From the NCBI GenBank assembly GCA_017395245.1, contig JAFPVR010000087.1, positions 1 through 33,857 on the forward strand: a stretch of 33,857 nucleotides of DNA. The letters are read 5' to 3'. Positions 6,701 through 14,765 of this stretch are shown piece after piece. This DNA comes from Bacteroidales bacterium. Lineage in GTDB: Bacteria; Bacteroidota; Bacteroidia; Bacteroidales; WCHB1-69. Within the stretch, counting starts at the first letter, position 1; each line of letters starts with the position of its first letter. Both the position numbers and the translations under genes were made by a program. The notes beneath the pieces are model-generated. The model did no database searches. It was not told the origin of the DNA and worked only from the letters and a program-made list of their open reading frames with translations.

Positions 6701-7644
6701 ACCGGCCGCCCGGCATCGATGTCCGTGATGATAGCGTCAATCCAGTCCGCGTCGGAGGTGTAATCCTTGAAGTAGCTGTGGAGGGTCTCCTTGTAGCGGA
6801 AATACTGCGGCAGGGCGTTTTGCGAGCAGGCCGAATTGCCCCACATGCCGCCGTAGCTGTGTACGTAGGCACCGCTTGCATCGAGGCCATAGTCCATTTC
6901 CACGGCGACCCCAATATGATACATCAGCGTGGCCACGGCATTCAGCTGAGTCGCGCTGCTGTTGCCGGAAAGCGCGTTGGGCATGTTCTCCCAGTCGTAG
7001 GTGGTGGCGCCGAAGTCCGCTGACTGGTAGCCATAATCATCCTCATAGTAGCTATGGCTGCCGACACCCGTCGGAGGCCAGTTCCAGAACTTCATGATCT
7101 GTGCCGTGGCCGTGGCGGTACAGCCAGTGACTGAGTGCTGGTTGCCCGGACCGGGACAGAGATTGTTGTAGTATGGACTTTGGTTCCAAGTAGTGGTCAG
7201 CATCGGGGATACCGCCGTGACGAGCTGCGGGGCATATTCTCCTTCCAATAAGCTGGCCCACAGCGAGATGATCTCCTCTGTGGCCTCGATGTTGTGTTCC
7301 CGGCAGTAGGCAATCTCCAACTCGTAGCTGTGCAGGAACGCGTTCACGTGCGTGGGCAGGGGAGTGGTGACCGCATGTTCAACTGAGTAGCCTAAAATGG
7401 GCTGTACGCGGTCGTCGGCGGCCACGATGACAAAGCCTTCGTCCGTGTTGCGCGTGAGAAGGTAGAACTCGTGGAATCCGGTCTGCGCGGAGACATCCGT
7501 CCATCGGCCGTCGTCACTGTTGCCCGTCATCGCCGACCAGAAATTCGCAGCGACGGTTTTCGCCGTGGCGAGGTCGACGGGATTGGCAAAGCTGGATACG
7601 GCTAACAGCGTGATAAGGAGGCTGAGGAGGAGATTTCTTTTCAT
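3703..7644 (-). CDS. C10 family cysteine protease, T9SS-exported
   Basis: The product has 1313 residues. Order of parts: signal peptide (1-20); Spi-like propeptide (about 21-145); C10 (streptopain/SpeB, interpain-like) catalytic domain (about 150-385) with Cys175 in SVTGCTATATAQ, His326 in GGGHAFVLDGYD and the VNWGWGG motif; BACON-type beta domain (about 388-478); a cleaved-adhesin/MAM-like domain (about 480-645); four InlB/Flg_new-type repeats with GYRFTGWNDGST..NPR (about 649, 874, 1099 and 1169); two copies of a 150-residue jelly-roll-like unit (715-868 and 943-1092); and a T9SS type A sorting domain (about 1238-1313, VDIYDVSGKLV..GIYTVKT). It is predicted to be secreted by Sec, then by type IX secretion, to the surface, where it would cleave proteins and bind host or glycan ligands. 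All catalytic residues are present. The gene has its own -7 box (7700-7707) and is followed by the radical-SAM gene. Confidence 0.9.
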   Translation of the reverse strand: MKRNLLLSLLITLLAVSSFANPVDLATAKTVAANFWSAMTGNSDDGRWTDVSAQTGFHEFYLLTRNTDEGFVIVAADDRVQPILGYSVEHAVTTPLPTHVNAFLHSYELEIAYCREHNIEATEEIISLWASLLEGEYAPQLVTAVSPMLTTTWNQSPYYNNLCPGPGNQHSVTGCTATATAQIMKFWNWPPTGVGSHSYYEDDYGYQSADFGATTYDWENMPNALSGNSSATQLNAVATLMYHIGVAVEMDYGLDASGAYVHSYGGMWGNSACSQNALPQYFRYKETLHSYFKDYTSDADWIDAIITDIDAGRPVLETGYGDGGGHAFVLDGYDANGLIHVNWGWGGYMDGYFSQNALNPGTGGTGGNNDYTFNDGKGILVGIEPDGLLEISPSQFFLPQAGGSAAITVSPNLNSNTSWYATSNQPWLTLTPNNGAGAGGSATVTATATANTTGSSRNAIVTVSQGSLQLTVSVTQMADSCTVVSLPWTDSFEEGTGCWTTLDVDGDGNNWFLATGAANEGTYSMASYSYNANLGGSLHANNYLVSPPIALPNEGNHEFVFHARCGSANYPDTLMVKLTTGDGTAASDFGTTLMPLTSVSSTAFQQYSVNLSAFNGQTVRVAIVHKAYNGLYLAVDDIAILNTTTSCNITALSANSAMGTAYGSGTYNAGATAMLAAVAGDGYRFTGWNDGSTLNPREITVLDDATYTASFASLGGSEHHYDNGFTANHIGAGGTLHWGIRFPAGELSNYTTLSGARIWDYDSGNYILRIYQGGTDTPGTLVTSQNFSMPGNDSTWYDVTLATPLTIDQTQSLWIVFYNSGNSHPATGSHYAGNPDGSWVSTNGNDWGSICNYGYNLTWMVRALLTGTSAMPHYTLSVSSGNTAMGLISGGGSFVAGDSTVIEATALPGYRFTGWNDGDTRNPRTVTITSDTAFTAQYADLGDDERHYDNGTYAKSIGANGTLHWAVRFPAGTLAGHDLLSEVKIMDKNAGTYTIEVYQGGTDAPENLITSESVVFSGSNDWITDTLATPVSLNHALPLWIVLYNTGVGYPAAGSHYAGTPDGSWVSMDNENWSSVCDYGLHYTWMIRAGLTDAVPVTFHTVTATAADPSQGNVSGSGTYPDGSTITLTASAAAHHHFVQWSDGSTENPRTFTLTGDTAFTAYFEAATYTINVVSEMPDMGTATGGGTFPYGTDIQIEAIPFEGYEFMRWTGGNTDNPRTVTVTGNKSYSALFRAATGIDDREQTSVTIFSQGYQIVVDGAEGQTVDIYDVSGKLVARETANDTHHRVFTMTASGIYTVKTSNGITQKVTVLR

Positions 7645-7699
7645 TCTTGTTTAATTTGGGTGTGTGTACTGGGAAAACGTCGTTTTGTGAAACAAGCGG

Positions 7700-7707
7700 C
7701 AAAGATA
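7700..7707 (-). promoter_or_regulatory. Promoter of the C10 protease gene
   Basis: On the minus strand TATCTTTGCCGC matches the -7 consensus used throughout this window, 55 nt before the ATG at 7644. The T-run of the upstream terminator touches it. Confidence 0.75.
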
Positions 7708-7708
7708 C

Positions 7709-7746
7709 AAAAAATCCCTTCTGCCTGCGTCGGTAGAAGGGATTTT
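7709..7746 (-). terminator. Terminator after the TPR gene
   Basis: AAAATCCCTTCT (7711-7722) pairs perfectly with AGAAGGGATTTT (7735-7746). Read on the minus strand the stem is followed by a T-run, 20 nt after the stop of the TPR gene, so it separates the gyrA-TPR-TPR unit from the protease unit. Confidence 0.85.
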
Positions 7747-7766
7747 GATAGGATTCGTACGGAAGA

Positions 7767-8954
7767 TTACTCCTGTTTCATACGGGCGTTGATCTTGTCG
7801 TTGAGCTCCTGCGGCACTTCCATGTTGAGCTGGACTTTCATCTCACGCAGGATGCGGTTGTTGGCCAAGTCGTCGGGGTTCACTTCGTAGGCCTTCTGGC
7901 ACCACTCGTGGGCGTTCTGCATGGCGGCCTTGCGCTCCTCGCTTTGGAACAGGCGGGTGGCCTCTTCCCACTTGCGGGTGTTCATGGCCGTCTGGCGGCG
8001 ATCCATAATGTCGTAGTACTCCATTGCGTAGCGGTAGCCCATCTTGCTGAGCAGGGTGAAATCATTAGGTTTCGCAGCGATGGCGTCTTTCAGAATCTGC
8101 TCGGCCTTGGCGTAGTGCTTGGCGTTGACGAGGTAGGTGGCGCAAATTGGAATCATATCGGCATTGCCGGTGGCGATGGCTTTGTCAACGATGGCCATCA
8201 ACTTCTCCTCATTGCCCGTCATGGCGTAGTAGTCCATCATCGGCTCGTACAGTTGGGCGGTACTCTTCTCTCCGAAAATCTTCTCGGCCTTGGTGAGTAT
8301 TTCTCCGCATTTCACCGTGTCATTGTTGTCTTTGTAGAGGTAATAGAGTTCCACGTATGCACCCTCAGATGCACTCGGGGAGGTTGCCACACACTTTTCA
8401 AGCATCTTCTCATAGTTTTCCATGTCTTTCATTTTGAAGTAAACCAGAGCGGTAGCGAGGTACATCTTGGCGGCGTTGTCTTTCTTTTGGGCAAGTTCAT
8501 AGCATTTGGCGGCGAGACCGTAGTACTTCAAAGCATCCTGCAACTTGTTCTGGTCGTCAGCGACTCTGGCCTTCCCTTCGAAGGGGCCGGCGAGCAGTTC
8601 CTGTCCTTCGCGCGCTCCGAACATGCCGGTTTTTGGCTCCACGTTCTTGTCAAGTTCCAACGCTTTCACGAAGGCGGCGTAGGCATCCTCAAGGGCGTTC
8701 GGGTAACGCGGCGTGGCGTTCGGGTCTTTCTCCTTGCGCTCCTGATCGTAGTTGTAGAGCTGAACGTTCACGTTGGCCTGCATGAGCCAAACGGCGGCAT
8801 TGTCGGGATTCTCTGCCATGCAGGATTCCATAAATTTCTTTGCTTTAGGCACTTGCTTGCTTTTCAGGCATTGCCATACATCATCCAAGCAAGATTGCGA
8901 GAAAGCACTGACGCTCACGAAGAGCGCGACTAAAACAAGCATCCATTTTTTCAT
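7767..8954 (-). CDS. Secreted TPR protein
   Basis: The product has 395 residues. A signal peptide (MKKWMLVLVALFVSVSAFSQ) directs it to the periplasm. The mature part is helical with tetratricopeptide-type repeats, for example AAVWLMQANVNV, ALKYYGLAAKCYELAQKKDNAA, YAKAEQILKDAIAAKPND and HEWCQKAYEVNPDDLANN. TPR proteins scaffold protein complexes, so no enzymatic activity is expected. It follows a second TPR protein of the same length after a 36-bp gap and is the last gene before a strong terminator, so it belongs to the gyrA-led transcript. The two TPR proteins share a layout (signal, a repeat before RYPNA/RYPDAP, then AYAAF/AYDAF and KALxx), which suggests an old tandem duplication. Confidence 0.8.
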   Translation of the reverse strand: MKKWMLVLVALFVSVSAFSQSCLDDVWQCLKSKQVPKAKKFMESCMAENPDNAAVWLMQANVNVQLYNYDQERKEKDPNATPRYPNALEDAYAAFVKALELDKNVEPKTGMFGAREGQELLAGPFEGKARVADDQNKLQDALKYYGLAAKCYELAQKKDNAAKMYLATALVYFKMKDMENYEKMLEKCVATSPSASEGAYVELYYLYKDNNDTVKCGEILTKAEKIFGEKSTAQLYEPMMDYYAMTGNEEKLMAIVDKAIATGNADMIPICATYLVNAKHYAKAEQILKDAIAAKPNDFTLLSKMGYRYAMEYYDIMDRRQTAMNTRKWEEATRLFQSEERKAAMQNAHEWCQKAYEVNPDDLANNRILREMKVQLNMEVPQELNDKINARMKQE

Positions 8955-8990
8955 TTTTTTCGATTTTTAAGTGACTAATAATATGACTTT

Positions 8991-10175
8991 CTATTTTTCC
9001 AATTGTTTAATAAGGGCGTCGATTTCGTCTGCCTTCGGGGATTGTTGGCGCACGTAGATGGCCCGCAGCGTGTTCAGCAGGTTGAGGTCGCCAGGCTGCT
9101 GCTGACGCGCCTGTTCGAAGTAGTGCGCGGCATCGGCAAGGTACTTCTCCGACTGCTGTTTTGCGGCATCGATGTCCGCCTTGGCTCCCTGCTGTATGGC
9201 CAGCTGATTCTGCAGGTTGAAGTAGTGTTCCGAGACGCTGTAACAACAAACGCCCAAGTTATAGAGGATGACGAAGTTGTTGGGACTGAGAATGTTGGCG
9301 CGGTTCAACAGCCGTTCGGCTGATTCGTAACGCTTTTCTTTGATGTAGAAGTTGGCCACGTTCACCATCTCGTCGGGGGTCTTCAGCGAATAAGGGTCAA
9401 GTTGGTCTACCAGAGTCCTTGCTTTCGTACTGTCACCGCTCCAGTAGGCGAGGTCGATTTCCAACAGTTTGACATTGATGTCGTTGGGAATCCTCTCTTT
9501 GGCTAAAGTTAGTGTCTTTTCGATGTTCGGGCGGTCGTTGGCGGCTTTGTAATATTCGAAAAGTTTGGCGAAGACATACGGATTTTGCGAACCGTCATCG
9601 AGGGCTTTTTTGTAGTATTTCATCATCTCGTCGGTTTCGCCGAGGCTCTCCAAAGCGTAGGCATAGTAGTAGTAGAGCTCGCCGTTCATCGGATATTGCG
9701 GAGGGGCCATCTCATAGCTTTGAATGCCCTTAGCAAGCGTGGCCTTCGCACCGGCGTTGTCCTTCGCGATGAGCTGGTCCACGCCGCGCACGAGCAGGTA
9801 GGGATAGAGCTGCTTGAGGGCTTCGGTTGCGTCCATCATGTCCAACGCTTCCACCTTCGGGTTGATGGTGAGGGCCTTCTGGAAAGCATCGTAAGCTTCC
9901 ACGGGCGCGTCGGGATACCGTATCAGGTAACTCTCGTTCTTCTGCTTCTCGCTGTATTCGCGGTTGGCTAACAGCATTTCGATGTTGCCTTTGTAAAGCC
10001 ACGTCTGCGCCTTGGCGGACAGTTTCTCGTCGGCCGTGCAAAGGTCGATTTGCTCCTTCGCTTTGTCGTAGTCCTTGTCGTAGAAGCTGTTATACGCTTT
10101 CGTCAAGGACGGCTTCTGCGCGAAAAGGCTCGTCAGAAGCAGGATGTTCACGATTAACAGAAGATGCTTTTTCAT
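8991..10175 (-). CDS. Secreted TPR protein, paralogue
   Basis: The product has 394 residues. A signal peptide (MKKHLLLIVNILLLTSLFAQ) is followed by TPR-type helices, such as KAQTWLYKGNIEMLLANREY, PVEAYDAFQKALTINP, GELYYYYAYALESLGETDEMMKYYKKAL and YESAERLLNRANILSPNNFVILYNLGVCCY. It is likely a periplasmic scaffold. It sits 70 bp downstream of gyrA, separated only by heptamer DNA without a terminator, and 36 bp upstream of its paralogue. TPR genes behind gyrA are a common arrangement in Bacteroidetes as I recall it, though the functional link is unknown. The exact number of repeats is not settled by eye. Confidence 0.8.
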   Translation of the reverse strand: MKKHLLLIVNILLLTSLFAQKPSLTKAYNSFYDKDYDKAKEQIDLCTADEKLSAKAQTWLYKGNIEMLLANREYSEKQKNESYLIRYPDAPVEAYDAFQKALTINPKVEALDMMDATEALKQLYPYLLVRGVDQLIAKDNAGAKATLAKGIQSYEMAPPQYPMNGELYYYYAYALESLGETDEMMKYYKKALDDGSQNPYVFAKLFEYYKAANDRPNIEKTLTLAKERIPNDINVKLLEIDLAYWSGDSTKARTLVDQLDPYSLKTPDEMVNVANFYIKEKRYESAERLLNRANILSPNNFVILYNLGVCCYSVSEHYFNLQNQLAIQQGAKADIDAAKQQSEKYLADAAHYFEQARQQQPGDLNLLNTLRAIYVRQQSPKADEIDALIKQLEK

Positions 10176-10185
10176 CGTTTAGGTG

Positions 10186-10248
10186 ATTGGTGAATAGTGA
10201 ATAGTGAATAGTGATTAGTGATTAGTCAAAGGTCAAAGTCAAAGGTCA
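10186..10248. repeat. Heptamer-like arrays GTGAATA and GGTCAAA
   Basis: A run of GTGAATA units passes into GTGATTA and then GTCAAAG units. The last unit contributes the TGA stop codon of gyrA (10246-10248, minus strand). Confidence 0.8.
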
Positions 10249-12807
10249 AGCTTCAGACTCGTTTTCGTTCGAAGCGTTTAAGTCGGTATTCTCAGTCGGT
10301 TCGGCATTTTCGGGAACGATGGGGTTGCCGTCTTCGTCGAGTTCTTCGTCCTCCTGGCGCGGCACCTCGCAGACAGCCGCGATGGTGTCCTTGCCGCGAA
10401 GGTCGATCAGTCTGACACCCTGCGTGTTACGACCGAGGATGCGCAGCTGGTCCACGTGCAGACGGATGGCGATGCCGGAGCGGTTGATAATCATGAGGTC
10501 GTCGTCGTCCGTCACGGCCTTGATGGCGATAAGGTTGCCGGTCTTTTCCGTAATCTTGATGGTACTGACACCCTTGCCGCCACGGTGCGTGATGCGGTAA
10601 TCCTCTAACAGCGAGCGTTTTCCGTAACCGTTTTCGGAGACGATGAGGACGTTGCTGCGGTCGTTGTCGATGGCGAGCATGCCCACCACGCGGTCGTTCT
10701 CGTCTTCCAAGCTGATACCGCGCACGCCGGAGGCAGTACGGCCGATGGCGCGGAGTTCCTCGTTCTCGTGGAAGCGGATGGCGCGGCCGGAGTAGAGGGC
10801 CATCATGATGTCGCTGTTGCCGTCGGTGAAACGCGCGGCCAACAGACGGTCGCCCTCACGCACATTGATGGCGATGATGCCTTTCTTGCGCGGGTGCGAG
10901 TAGGCGTCGATGGAGGTCTTCTTGATGATACCCTTCTCGGTACACAATATAATGAAGTGATTGTTGATATAGTCGGGGTCGTCGATGCTCTTGAGGTTGA
11001 TGATGGCCTTGATCTTGTCGCCTTCCTCAATTTGGAGCAGGTTCTGGATGGCGCGTCCCTTCGACACTTTCTGGCCTTCGGGGATTTCGAACACCCTCAT
11101 CCAGAAGCACTTGCCCTTCTCGGTGAAGAACAGCAGGTAGTTGTGGTTGGTGGCCATGTAAAGGTGCTCGATGAAGTCCTCGTCGCGGGAACTGCTGCCC
11201 CGGGAGCCTCTGCCTCCACGGTTTTGCACCTTGTACTCGGCTAACGGCGTGCGCTTGATGTAGCCGAGGTGCGAGATGGTGATGACCACCTCTTCGTCGG
11301 CGATGGTGTCCTCCACACGGAACTCGGAGGAACTGTACTCGATGGGCGAGCGGCGTTCGTCGCCGAAACGTTTCTTGATGTCCTGCAACTCGTCCTTGAT
11401 GATGCCCATGCGCAGGTTCACGTCGTTGAGCACGTCGTTGAGGTGGGCGATGAGCTTCATCAGTTCGTCGTATTCGTCTTGCAGTTTCTGACGTTCCATG
11501 CCGGTGAGCTGGCGCAGACGCATCTCGACGATGGCCTTGGCCTGGATTTCGGTGAAGTCCCACTTCTCCATAAGTCCCTGCCAAGCCTCCTGCACGGTCT
11601 GCGAGGCGCGGATGAGGGCGATGATCTCGTCGATGATGTCGAGGGCTTTGAGGAAGCCTTCGAGGATATGGGCGCGCTCCTGGGCCTTCTTGAGGTCGTA
11701 GCGGGTGCGGCGGATGACCACCTCATGACGGTGCTTCACGTATTCCACAATCATGTCCTTGAGGTTCAAGGTCATGGGGCGGCCGCCGACGAGGGCCACA
11801 TTGTTGACGCTGAACGAGGACTGCAGGGCGGTCATCTGGTAGAGTTTGTTGAGCACCACCTCGGGCACCACGTCTTTCTTGAGCTCATAGACGATGCGGG
11901 TGCCGTTGCGCTTGTTGGTGAGGTTCTGCACGTCGGTGATGCCGGCGATCTTGCCTTCCTTGACGAGCTCGACGGTGTGGCTGATCATGTCGGAGGGGTT
12001 CACCATGTAGGGCAGGGTGGTGACGACGATGCAGTTGTGGTTCTTTTCGGTTTCGATTTCGGCGTGACCGCGCATGACGATGCGTCCGCGGCCGGTGAGG
12101 AAGGCGTCCTGGACCCCGCGGTAGCCGTAGATGATGCAGCCGGAGGGGAAGTCGGGGGCCTTGATGATGTGCATCAGTTCCTCGATGGAGATGTCGTTGT
12201 CGTCGATGTAGGCGCAGATGCCGTCGCAGACCTCGCTGAGGTTGTGCGGGGCCATGTTGGTGGCCATGCCGACGGCGATGCCGGAAGAGCCGTTGACGAG
12301 CAGGTTGGGAATCTTGGCGGGCAGCACTGTCGGCTCCGGGATGGAGTCGTCGAAGTTGAGCACCATGTCGACCGTCTCTTTCTCAATGTCGGCCACCATC
12401 TCCTCGGAGGAGCGGCGCAGGCGGGCCTCGGTGTAACGCATGGCGGCGGGGCTGTCGCCGTCCACGGAACCGAAGTTACCCTGTCCGTCGACGAATGGAT
12501 AGCGGAGGGTCCACGGCTGGGCCATGCGCACGAGGGCGTCGTACACGGCCGTGTCGCCGTGCGGGTGGTACTTACCGAGCACTTCGCCGACGATACGGGC
12601 GCACTTACGGTAGGGGCCGCTTTCGGTGATGTTCATGTCCCACATGGCGTAGATGATGCGGCGTTGCACAGGCTTCAGGCCGTCGCGCACGTCGGGCAAG
12701 GCGCGAGACACGATGACCGACATCGAATAGTCGATGTAGGCCGTCTTCATCAGGTTTTCAATGTTATACGGAACAATCTTCTCGTCTAAAATCTCATTCT
12801 CTTCCAT
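10246..12807 (-). CDS. gyrA: DNA gyrase subunit A
   Basis: The product has 853 residues. This is the subunit of gyrase (A2B2) that breaks and rejoins DNA to introduce negative supercoils. The N-terminal breakage-reunion domain has the catalytic Tyr125 in [10 protein letters not shown] and the quinolone-region motif [10 protein letters not shown] (Thr86, Asp90). The coiled-coil tower follows, and the C-terminal beta-pinwheel has a GyrA-box (QNRGGRG), which argues for gyrase rather than topoisomerase IV. The tail is strongly acidic ([10 protein letters not shown] and on to ESEA). Length is normal for the family. Thr instead of Ser at position 86 is natural in several bacteria, so it is not by itself evidence of resistance. 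The gene heads the transcript with the two TPR genes. The start MEENEI has no clear -7 box; the nearest is a poor TATTTTCG at 12876-12883. Confidence 0.97.
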   Translation of the reverse strand: MEENEILDEKIVPYNIENLMKTAYIDYSMSVIVSRALPDVRDGLKPVQRRIIYAMWDMNITESGPYRKCARIVGEVLGKYHPHGDTAVYDALVRMAQPWTLRYPFVDGQGNFGSVDGDSPAAMRYTEARLRRSSEEMVADIEKETVDMVLNFDDSIPEPTVLPAKIPNLLVNGSSGIAVGMATNMAPHNLSEVCDGICAYIDDNDISIEELMHIIKAPDFPSGCIIYGYRGVQDAFLTGRGRIVMRGHAEIETEKNHNCIVVTTLPYMVNPSDMISHTVELVKEGKIAGITDVQNLTNKRNGTRIVYELKKDVVPEVVLNKLYQMTALQSSFSVNNVALVGGRPMTLNLKDMIVEYVKHRHEVVIRRTRYDLKKAQERAHILEGFLKALDIIDEIIALIRASQTVQEAWQGLMEKWDFTEIQAKAIVEMRLRQLTGMERQKLQDEYDELMKLIAHLNDVLNDVNLRMGIIKDELQDIKKRFGDERRSPIEYSSSEFRVEDTIADEEVVITISHLGYIKRTPLAEYKVQNRGGRGSRGSSSRDEDFIEHLYMATNHNYLLFFTEKGKCFWMRVFEIPEGQKVSKGRAIQNLLQIEEGDKIKAIINLKSIDDPDYINNHFIILCTEKGIIKKTSIDAYSHPRKKGIIAINVREGDRLLAARFTDGNSDIMMALYSGRAIRFHENEELRAIGRTASGVRGISLEDENDRVVGMLAIDNDRSNVLIVSENGYGKRSLLEDYRITHRGGKGVSTIKITEKTGNLIAIKAVTDDDDLMIINRSGIAIRLHVDQLRILGRNTQGVRLIDLRGKDTIAAVCEVPRQEDEELDEDGNPIVPENAEPTENTDLNASNENESEA

Positions 12808-12869
12808 TTATTTTTCCTCTATTGAATCTCTAACTTGCTTAAAATAAAAAACTTGCAATATGCAAAAAG

Positions 12870-12909
12870 AAAGCCCGAAAATACGATTTTTTTCGAATTC
12901 TCGGGCTTT
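12870..12909. repeat. Hairpin in the gyrA upstream region
   Basis: AAAGCCCGA (12870-12878) is the exact inverse of TCGGGCTTT (12901-12909), with 22 AT-rich bases between. It lies between divergent genes, so it is not an ordinary terminator; it could be in the gyrA leader or be a leftover repeat. The whole 315-bp gap 12808-13122 otherwise holds only the hairpin at 12987-13018 and one promoter. Confidence 0.6.
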
Positions 12910-12986
12910 GTGCATATTATTTTTATCAACAGTTCAAAACACCGCAAAACGTGAAAAACGGCGTTAAAACGCTTTCTCGGGGGATT

Positions 12987-13018
12987 CCCCTTCCCTCGGG
13001 AAGGGGTGGCCGCAGGCC
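12987..13018. repeat. GC-rich repeat hairpin
   Basis: CCCCTTCCC TC GGGAAGGGG forms a perfect 9-bp stem with a 2-nt loop, followed at once by GGCC GCA GGCC. Such CCCTTCCC/GGGAAGGGG blocks are common intergenic repeats in Bacteroidetes. Confidence 0.7.
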
Positions 13019-13064
13019 GGGGTAGGCGCATCCTCATGGCCCTGCGGCGTTTTGGAAAAAAGAG

Positions 13065-13072
13065 TATTTTTG
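13065..13072 (+). promoter_or_regulatory. Bacteroidetes -7 promoter box
   Basis: TATTTTTG followed by CCCGC matches the -7 consensus, 50 nt upstream of the lipoprotein ATG at 13123. Confidence 0.65.
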
Positions 13073-13122
13073 CCCGCTCGAAATCAACCGCATTCAATTT
13101 CAAACAATAACCAATATTAAAA

Positions 13123-13683
13123 ATGATGAAAAAAACATTCAAATTACTGCTTCTTATGCTGCTCGGCGCAGCACCGTTTGTGTTCTCGGGCTGCGGACCC
13201 ACCTACACGGACGACGAAATCCTCGCCATGCTGGTGGACGGTCGCTGGGACGGCAACATGGACATCAGCTACACCCGGGGCGGCATCACGTACGCCTCCA
13301 CCGGCACCCACCTCCAGTTCTGGAACGATGTCACCACCACTTCGGGCCACGGCAAATGGTGCAACACCTTCGGAGAAAACGCGCCCCTGACCAGCCTGTG
13401 CTATGATTTCACCTGGGAGGCGAAAGACAAGGTCATCTACATCACCTTCCATACCGACGACAACGCGATTGTGGACAAGGCCCGGGTGAAAATCGGATCC
13501 TACGTCATCGGACCGGATGGCTTCAAGGGAAAGCTCTCCACGATGAACGATTCCAAGAGTGCGGATTTCCTGCTCGTCCACACCTATTCGCCTTGGGATT
13601 GGGAGGTCTATCCGATCTATCCTTGGGATGTTTACCCGTTCTACCCGTGGTACGATCCCTGGTATGATCCGTATTACTGGTAA
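13123..13683 (+). CDS. Lipoprotein with aromatic-rich tail
   Basis: The product has 186 residues. The signal peptide ends FVFSGC, so Cys24 is the lipidation site. The central part (about 28-150) looks like a small beta-rich domain (WDGNMDISYTRGG, STGTHLQFWND, KDKVIYITFHTDDN, GFKGKLSTM) that I do not recognise. The last 32 residues (155-186) are extraordinary: about half are Trp, Tyr or Phe, mixed with Pro and Asp (YPIYPWDVYPFYPWYDPWYD and on to the final Trp). The gene is monocistronic, with a -7 box 50 nt upstream and a strong terminator directly after. The tail could bind sugars, peptidoglycan or a protein partner; that is inference only. A second in-frame ATG at codon 2 is an equally good start. 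Confidence 0.75.
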   Translation: MMKKTFKLLLLMLLGAAPFVFSGCGPTYTDDEILAMLVDGRWDGNMDISYTRGGITYASTGTHLQFWNDVTTTSGHGKWCNTFGENAPLTSLCYDFTWEAKDKVIYITFHTDDNAIVDKARVKIGSYVIGPDGFKGKLSTMNDSKSADFLLVHTYSPWDWEVYPIYPWDVYPFYPWYDPWYDPYYW

Positions 13684-13690
13684 TCAAAAC

Positions 13691-13720
13691 AAAAAAGACG
13701 CGGAATGCCGCGTCTTTTTT
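13691..13720. terminator. Bidirectional rho-independent terminator
   Basis: AAAAAAGACGCGG pairs with CCGCGTCTTTTTT around an AATG loop. It ends the plus-strand lipoprotein transcript and can also serve the minus-strand efp-lpxD transcript coming from the right. Confidence 0.9.
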
Positions 13721-13796
13721 GTTTTTTCTCGTTCATTGGTCGCACCATTCCGCCGCCGACGATAGGAGGTGGCGGAATCTCCGCCGTGCAAGGGCA

Positions 13797-14756
13797 TTAC
13801 AACCGTTTCTTGATTTCCTCCACCGCCTGGAACAATTCCGGCAATTTGCGCAGCATCACCATCTCACGCCATTTTGCGTTGGCATCGGTGGCGGGCATGC
13901 CGAAGAGGGTGCGGCCCTCCTCTTTCACGTCCTTGTCGATGGCGGAAAGGGCCAGCAGGACCGTGCCCTTGGCCACGTAGAGGTCCTTGTTGACGGCGGC
14001 CTTGGCCCAGATCTTGCAGTCGTCGTCGATGTAGGTGCAGCCGGCGATGCCGCATTGCGCACCTAAGAGCACGCGCTTGCCAATGTGCGTGTCGTGACCT
14101 ACCTGCACGAGGTTGTCGAACACGGTGCCGTCACCGATGTAGGTGGTGCCGGAGACGCCGCGGTCGACGCAGCAGTTGCAGCCGATCTCAACATCGTTGC
14201 CGATGTAGGTGTCGCCGCAGGAGGTCAGTTTCAACCAGCCGTCGGGACGCTTCTGGAAATAGCAAGCGTCGGCACCGATGGTGCTGTTGGAGTGGATAAC
14301 CACATTGTCGCCGATGACCGTGTCGGCGTAGATGCTGACGTTGGAGTGGATAATACAATTCTTGCCGATGCGCACGTTCTCGCCGATGAAGACCAACGGC
14401 TGGATGACCGTGCCTTCGCCGATGACCGCGCTCGGATGTATGGGTGTTTCTTGCGGTGTGAAATGCGTGAAATGCTCTACCACAGCGAGATAGTCGCGCA
14501 AAGGATCGTCCGTGACCAACAGTGTCTTGCCTTCGGGACAGTCGGTGTCCGCGTTGTCGATGAGGATGACGGAGGCTTCGCTGGCGAGCATGCGGGCATA
14601 ATAACGATCGCTGTCCACGAAGGAGAGGTCCCCTTTACGGACAGAGTGCAACTCATTGACCCCCGTCACGGTGGCGCTCGTGTCGCCCTTCACGGTGACG
14701 GGGTGTCCAATCAGTTGCAGCAGTGCGTCTAAACCCAGCGGATGACTGAGAATCAT
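13797..14756 (-). CDS. LpxD-like UDP-GlcN N-acyltransferase
   Basis: The product has 319 residues. The N-terminal part matches LpxD (SVRKGDLSFVDSDRYY), followed by left-handed beta-helix hexapeptide repeats (about 105-265; IGEGTVI, IGENVRIG, IGDNVVI, IGNDVEIG) and a short helical end. LpxD adds a 3-hydroxyacyl chain to UDP-3-O-acyl-glucosamine in lipid A synthesis. His221 in NLVQVGHDTHIG sits where the catalytic His of E. coli LpxD lies. The gene is 9 bp downstream of efp and is probably co-transcribed with it. As I recall, Bacteroidetes often carry a second LpxD-like protein next to efp, besides the one in the lpx cluster, so this may be that paralogue with a different acyl or sugar substrate. 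I therefore leave the symbol blank. Confidence 0.82.
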   Translation of the reverse strand: MILSHPLGLDALLQLIGHPVTVKGDTSATVTGVNELHSVRKGDLSFVDSDRYYARMLASEASVILIDNADTDCPEGKTLLVTDDPLRDYLAVVEHFTHFTPQETPIHPSAVIGEGTVIQPLVFIGENVRIGKNCIIHSNVSIYADTVIGDNVVIHSNSTIGADACYFQKRPDGWLKLTSCGDTYIGNDVEIGCNCCVDRGVSGTTYIGDGTVFDNLVQVGHDTHIGKRVLLGAQCGIAGCTYIDDDCKIWAKAAVNKDLYVAKGTVLLALSAIDKDVKEEGRTLFGMPATDANAKWREMVMLRKLPELFQAVEEIKKRL

Positions 14757-14765
14757 GCTGCTGAT

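Noticed and set aside
12535-12560. Thr86 in the GyrA quinolone region as a resistance change.
   Set aside because: Thr at this place is natural in several bacteria; without a susceptible relative for comparison resistance cannot be claimed.
11269-12789. A 506-codon open frame on the plus strand.
   Set aside because: It lies entirely opposite gyrA, is rich in Val, Asp, His and Gly as an antisense by-product of a GC-rich gene, and has no recognisable domain.
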